NCBI RefSeq assembly: GCF_026230105.1
Contig: NC_079478.1
Coordinates: 4,107,653 to 4,171,652, forward strand
DNA from: Diorhabda sublineata
Taxonomy: Eukaryota > Arthropoda > Insecta > Coleoptera > Chrysomelidae
Length of the DNA stretch: 64,000 nucleotides
Reading direction: 5' to 3'
Part shown: in pieces, positions 60,073 to 64,000 of the stretch
Position numbering within the stretch: the first letter of the stretch is position 1
Layout: each line of letters opens with the position of its first letter
The notes under the pieces: generated by a model
Told to the model about the DNA's origin: nothing
The model's database searches: none
The model's input: only the letters and a program-made list of their open reading frames with translations
Translations under genes and position numbers: made by a program

Positions 60073-63000
60073 ATGTCTTTGCAAAGTTTCGAAAACCTGT
60101 TATCGAAAACCCTCGGTGCAAACAAAAAAATTATTCATAGTGATATTACAAATTTAGTTGCCGCCGGAGAAAACTTTGGAGGTGAATTGCTCAAACTTAC
60201 AATAACCGTTGAAAATCAAATTACCAAAGAGACCGAAGTATTACATGCTGTTGCTAAGAAAATTCCAGAGATGGAATTGTTCCAGAAAATTTTCAATATT
60301 CAAGAAACTTTTAAAAGTGAAATCATATTTTACGAAAAACTGGTACCTATTTTCAGACAATTTCAAGAACAACATAAAATAAAAAATGTTTTAAATTGTT
60401 TTGCTGAACTATATGGAAGTCGTTTGAATTTGAATGGAAGTGATATTGTCGATAGAGACGCTGTAATTATACTTGAAGATTTGATAGTTTCAGGTAAGAT
60501 CGTTATATCCGATATATTTATTTGTGAAAATCAGAGTCCATTTTTGCCTAACCTGGATCAATCAAACTATCAGTAGTGTCATTGACCACCTTCGTCGTGA
60601 GTGGGCACAAATGATGCTCAATTAGCGCAATTGTAACGGTCCAGTCAACGTTTATAGTTTTTCTGTTGGATATTAGATTAGTAGACTTATTAACAAACAT
60701 GTTTATTGTATTATCGATTAGGCACGAATCCTGATACACTTCCAATTTGTGAAATGGTGTATTTGCACACAATTCTTGGGACTATACTCTTTTTATGTAG
60801 GTTGTAGTGTTCGCAAAAGACGTGCCTTGGTAATGGACTTGCACTTTTCCAAAGAAAATAGTCCCGGTAATTTGACGTTCTGTCATCTGTCAGTGTTCAT
60901 GAGCAACGTCTACCTGTCGAGTAGATCACTTCCCTAGTTAAGATTATGTTGGACAGCTCGGAAGAGCATCTGCCGTGGTAGTGGTACTAGTGGTAGTATC
61001 TGTAAAACAGTCAGGTCAGCGACGTTTCTTCTATGCTTTAAGCTTTCCAAGTTTCTGGTCAACCCTAGATCGCCCGTATGTCGAAATGGCCTCTTCTGTA
61101 TTGAGTATATTCAGTAATATTCAAAATTTAACTCAATTGTAAAAGAAACCAATTTACCAACATCTTACAAACATATACAAAATTTTTAAATCATAAATCT
61201 AACTGTAGGTTATAATAAGGTACATATATATTTTGTCTCCATGCGAATTGAGAACTGTTAACATAGTTTTTTATATTTGTTCGCGGGTCCAGTTTAGAAT
61301 CGACTCCGAATCGGTTGGTAACCAATTCAGGGTCGTTGTAATGTGCATGCTTCATTCCAAATGTAGTCAGGATATTGACTAACCATAACAAACTTTTAGT
61401 GTTCTAGCAAAATCTAGAACTGGGAACTGGGTTAACTCCTAATAAAGCTGTTGTAAAGTTTCCCAGGAAAGGGTACAAATTGTACAAGTTAATATCACAC
61501 TTAAAAAAATCGTACCTTCATTATTCAACTAATTGCTTTTCTACGAGCTCCTGCCCTATAAATGTCCTTGCAATAATTCTAAAATATCATAGAAAGTTTC
61601 GAAGGTGTCCAGTTATAGATAACTTCTGTCTAGTTACAATCAAAAATATCTAGAGGATTGTCCGTGGCTACACATCAATAGTTTCCATTAAATTATTGAT
61701 GGCTCCGCTGGATGGCGTGCGGCTGTCTACCCGTCACATTCTTATAGATAATGTAGCGTTTCACATGATACCAGATAATACTCTTACTAAAATGATATAT
61801 AAATATTCAACAATAGAAAACAGATGGAAGATAAAATTATTGAAGGACTAAGGTTGGTATCAAGATTCAATAAAAATTTTTATAATAATATACGGGGTTA
61901 ATGTGAAGTATGGAAACTGCTAAGCCCAAATGAGTTTAAAATAATGATATGATCTAGTTATTAGTGAAATTTCCCGTTTAGTTAGGATACGATTTATACA
62001 AAAACCGTTTAGAAATGTTAGGTATGAGAATTTAATATCCTTGAATCAGATTATTTACATGTATTTGAACAATTTCGTAGGTTACAAGAATCTTGATCGT
62101 TATATTGGTTACGACATGGAGGAAGCAAAATTAGCTTTGAAAGAATTGGCTGTTTTGCATTCCGTACCGTTGGGAATAAAAATGAAAAAACCAGATCTAT
62201 TTCAGAAAGATATAAGACCACATTTGGAAGAAAAATTCAAACCTCAACAGGGAATACTTGATACGTTAATGTTTATATCAGAAATTCTATTCGAATCTGA
62301 TAAATGTGCAGCTGCAGTTACCAAGGTAATTATTATAATAACGTAGTCGTTCACATAAAAGTAGGAAGGAAATTTCGAACTGTTAATATTAAAAAGAAAA
62401 TCCAGGTGATAGTCTCAATTATGTGGAAAATATGTTGTTCTATGCATTCCAAAGTTTGACTTCATATTATTGGATAGTACAAAAGATCCAAATCGATTGA
62501 ACAAAAGCGCTTTTGGGTCAAAATTTGAAAAATTATAACTAAATATTGATCATTTTATTTTTATAGGTACAAAAGGTTTGGAAACTGTTCACAAACAATC
62601 CAGATTCGTATAAACCTAGGGAGCCTTTCGCAACTCTATCTCATAGTGATCTTTGGGTGAATAACATAATGATAAAACATGACAAAGGAAAGCCAATACA
62701 TATTAAATTCGTCGATTTTCAAGTTTATAATTACAAATCTCCTGTAATAGATTTGCTGAATTTCCTTTTTACTAGCGTTCGAAATGAAGTACTGAAAGAA
62801 AATATTGATGATTTAATTAGGTTTTATCACAAAGAATTGATAGAGAATCTGAAACAACTAGAATGTAATACAGAAGACTACAGATTTTCTGAGTTTCAAA
62901 AAGAATTACAGGAAGACGCTTATAAAGTGCTTTGTTGGGCACTTAACTTCATTCCGTTCATTATTTTCGGACCGAAAGGAAAAGTTGGTGCATCGCCCCA

Positions 63001-63121
63001 TGGAGATTTCGATATTAATAGTAACAAAATTAGAGATGAGATGAGAAAGGCAACTCCTTACATCGCCAAAGAGAAGATGCAATTCATTGTAGAATATTGT
63101 GAAAGTAAAAAGTGGATTTGA
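60073..63121 (+). CDS. EcKinase/CHK-like kinase, three exons, 406 aa
   Basis: Exons are 60,073-60,493, 62,081-62,325 and 62,567-63,121. Introns start GTAAG/GTAAT, end TAG, and the frame is kept across both (Gly141 is split). The product belongs to the EcKinase family (PF02958, CHK kinase-like), soluble phosphotransferases with an aminoglycoside-phosphotransferase fold. Insect members include ecdysteroid 22-kinase and others linked to detoxification by phosphorylation; the substrate here is unknown. Visible motifs: glycine loop GENFGGELLKL (32-42), Lys62 in VAKKIP, hinge LEDL (134-137), GYKNLDR (141-147), catalytic loop HSDLWVNN (248-255, with Asp250 and Asn255) where the family more often has HGDxWxxN, and the metal-binding DFQ (272-274). 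Length fits the family norm of about 400. No signal peptide is seen. All key residues are present, so it is probably functional. Intron 1 (1,587 bp) contains a LINE fragment and a repeat. Confidence 0.93.
60785..61115 (-). mobile_element. Jockey-type LINE 3' fragment in intron 1 of the kinase gene
   Basis: This is nucleotide-similar to 13,470-13,790: GTAGGTTGTAGTGTTCG, then TTTTCCAAAGAAAA, CTGTCGAGTAG, AGCTCGGAAGAGCATCTGCC and CCAAGTTTCTGGTCAACCCT. In reverse it encodes the C-terminal tail of jockey ORF2. It is oriented opposite to the host gene. A small GTGGTAGTG-type duplication sits at about 60,978-61,000. Confidence 0.75.
61520..61745 (+). repeat. Dispersed repeat in intron 1, related to 4,480-4,720
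   Basis: TTTTCTACGAGCTCCTGCCC and TGGATGGCGTGCGGCTGTCT correspond in order and orientation to TTTTCTATGAACTCCTGCCT (about 4,490) and TTAGATGGCGTGCGTCTGTG (4,679). The family encodes no visible protein. Confidence 0.55.
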
Positions 63122-63189
63122 AATTAAATCATTTTGATATTGTTTTTATTATTAATTGTATAATGTTATCTAGATAAAAAAATAAGCAA

Positions 63190-63195
63190 AATAAA
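63190..63195 (+). terminator. Polyadenylation signal AATAAA of the EcKinase-like gene
   Basis: AATAAA lies 69 bases after the stop codon, in the AT-rich 3' flank and on the coding strand. No better signal is nearer. Confidence 0.6.
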
Positions 63196-63376
63196 TTAAA
63201 TTCTGTACTTTGTACACTATTTGAAAATTCATAAATCAACCAAGTCGTGTTATATATAACGGTGAAACGATTTCTTGAATAGTTCAAACTATCCTGAACA
63301 AGTCACTTGCGATGACGAAAAAGGTCTGCTTTGTAGTAACTTCCACGTTAGGAAGAATCTTCAATTATAAAGCTGT

Positions 63377-63680
63377 GAAAATAAGCCATAAAAAAAACAT
63401 GCCCTATGTGTATTGGGTGATAATTCGTAAATCCTTTCTTCCTATTCAGCCAAATTTTAATATGCGGAATTAATATTTTTGTGCAGCTGCCTTTGTCCAT
63501 CATATTGGTACAGATTTTGTCCAAGTGAGTTTGTAATTTCAAATCAGTAAAAACGAATCATGAATCCATTACCTATAGTTTGTACGTCTACGTTTTTTAG
63601 TAAACCAAATTTCAATATTTGGAATTCATTTTTCGTAGAGCTACTTTTGTATGTCATAATGGTTGAACATTTTTCAATGG
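63377..63680 (+). repeat. Dispersed repeat with internal tandem duplication, downstream of the kinase gene
   Basis: The first unit (to about 63,523) matches 58,765-58,895. A diverged second unit follows: CAAATTTCAATATTTGGAAT at 63,606 mirrors CAAATTTTAATATGCGGAAT at 63,451, and TTTTGTATGTCATAATGGTT mirrors CTTTGTCCATCATATTGGTA. The period is about 155 bases. Confidence 0.55.
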
Positions 63681-64000
63681 AAATCCTTTTCTCTTTTACT
63701 TTAGTTACATAGTCTTAACCATAACGGAAAGTGGAGATACTTAATCCTCCGCTTTTAAAATATTATTCACAACTTAGAATTCTTCCTGTACCAACAACCA
63801 TACTGCACCCAATAGCTAGAAAAAAAAATAAATTTGCGCGAAATAAAAAGTGATTTACGAAGAGTTGATCATGATGAGAGCATGCGTCCTTATTTGTTAA
63901 TAAAGTATTATTAAATAGAAAAGTTAATAGAGTTAAAGTATAAATATTATGAGGATATATTAGTTATGGTTTCTTCCTTTGCCTCTATCGATCCGAAGGG
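63681..64000. other. AT-rich end of window, nothing recognised
   Basis: No gene or repeat was recognised. Confidence 0.4.

Noticed and set aside
1..64000. CRISPR arrays, tRNA or rRNA genes, and bacterial operons
   Set aside because: No regularly spaced short repeats, no tRNA B-box or cloverleaf candidates and no ribosomal sequence were seen. The spliced gene and transposon types are eukaryotic.

Overview
This is eukaryotic, AT-rich, gene-poor DNA, most probably from an insect (a beetle would fit, but the order is not provable from the window). The reasons are one spliced gene of the arthropod-expanded EcKinase family with short GT-AG introns, an arthropod-type TCAGT initiator, and a dense population of decayed mariner, Tc1/IS630-like, hAT-MITE, jockey, R1-like and RTE-like elements typical of insect genomes. 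No bacterial gene structure, CRISPR array, tRNA or rRNA was seen.

The only gene I can reconstruct in full is at the right end: a three-exon EcKinase/CHK-like kinase gene (60,073-63,121, +, 406 aa) with a TATA/initiator-like promoter and an AATAAA signal. Its first intron holds a jockey LINE fragment and a dispersed repeat. A second host-gene trace is a broken fragment of HID1 (38,573-39,044, +), with its intron acceptor and a donor still in place but three reading frames and in-frame stops. Orphan exon-like pieces with good splice donors lie at 48,674-48,781 (-), 58,378-58,447 (+) and, more weakly, 7,223-7,369 (+).

The rest is a transposon graveyard. Left third (1-22 kb): mariner remnants at 1, 2.2, 3.5-5.2, 14.8 and 21.4 kb, LINE remnants at 0.5, 7.7 and 13.4-14.7 kb, and a fold-back palindrome at 17.25-18.2 kb carrying a 205-bp hAT-type MITE with a perfect 8-bp target duplication. 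Middle (22-45 kb): seven LINE fragments, three more mariners, and a 1,141-bp terminal-inverted-repeat element with a perfect 8-bp duplication nested inside a mariner (36.0-37.6 kb). Right third (45-64 kb): a second hAT-type MITE with a perfect duplication (50.5 kb), Tc1-like and IS630-like transposase fragments (50.9, 53.8-54.3, 59.4 kb), a possible PIF/Harbinger remnant (52.5 kb), and then the kinase gene.

The nesting gives relative ages: mariners are older than the insertions at 4.15 and 36.26 kb, and the fold-back element is older than the MITE inside it. All coding calls rest on reading motifs by eye. No alignments or database searches were run, so family names for decayed elements are provisional and boundaries without a visible target duplication are approximate.
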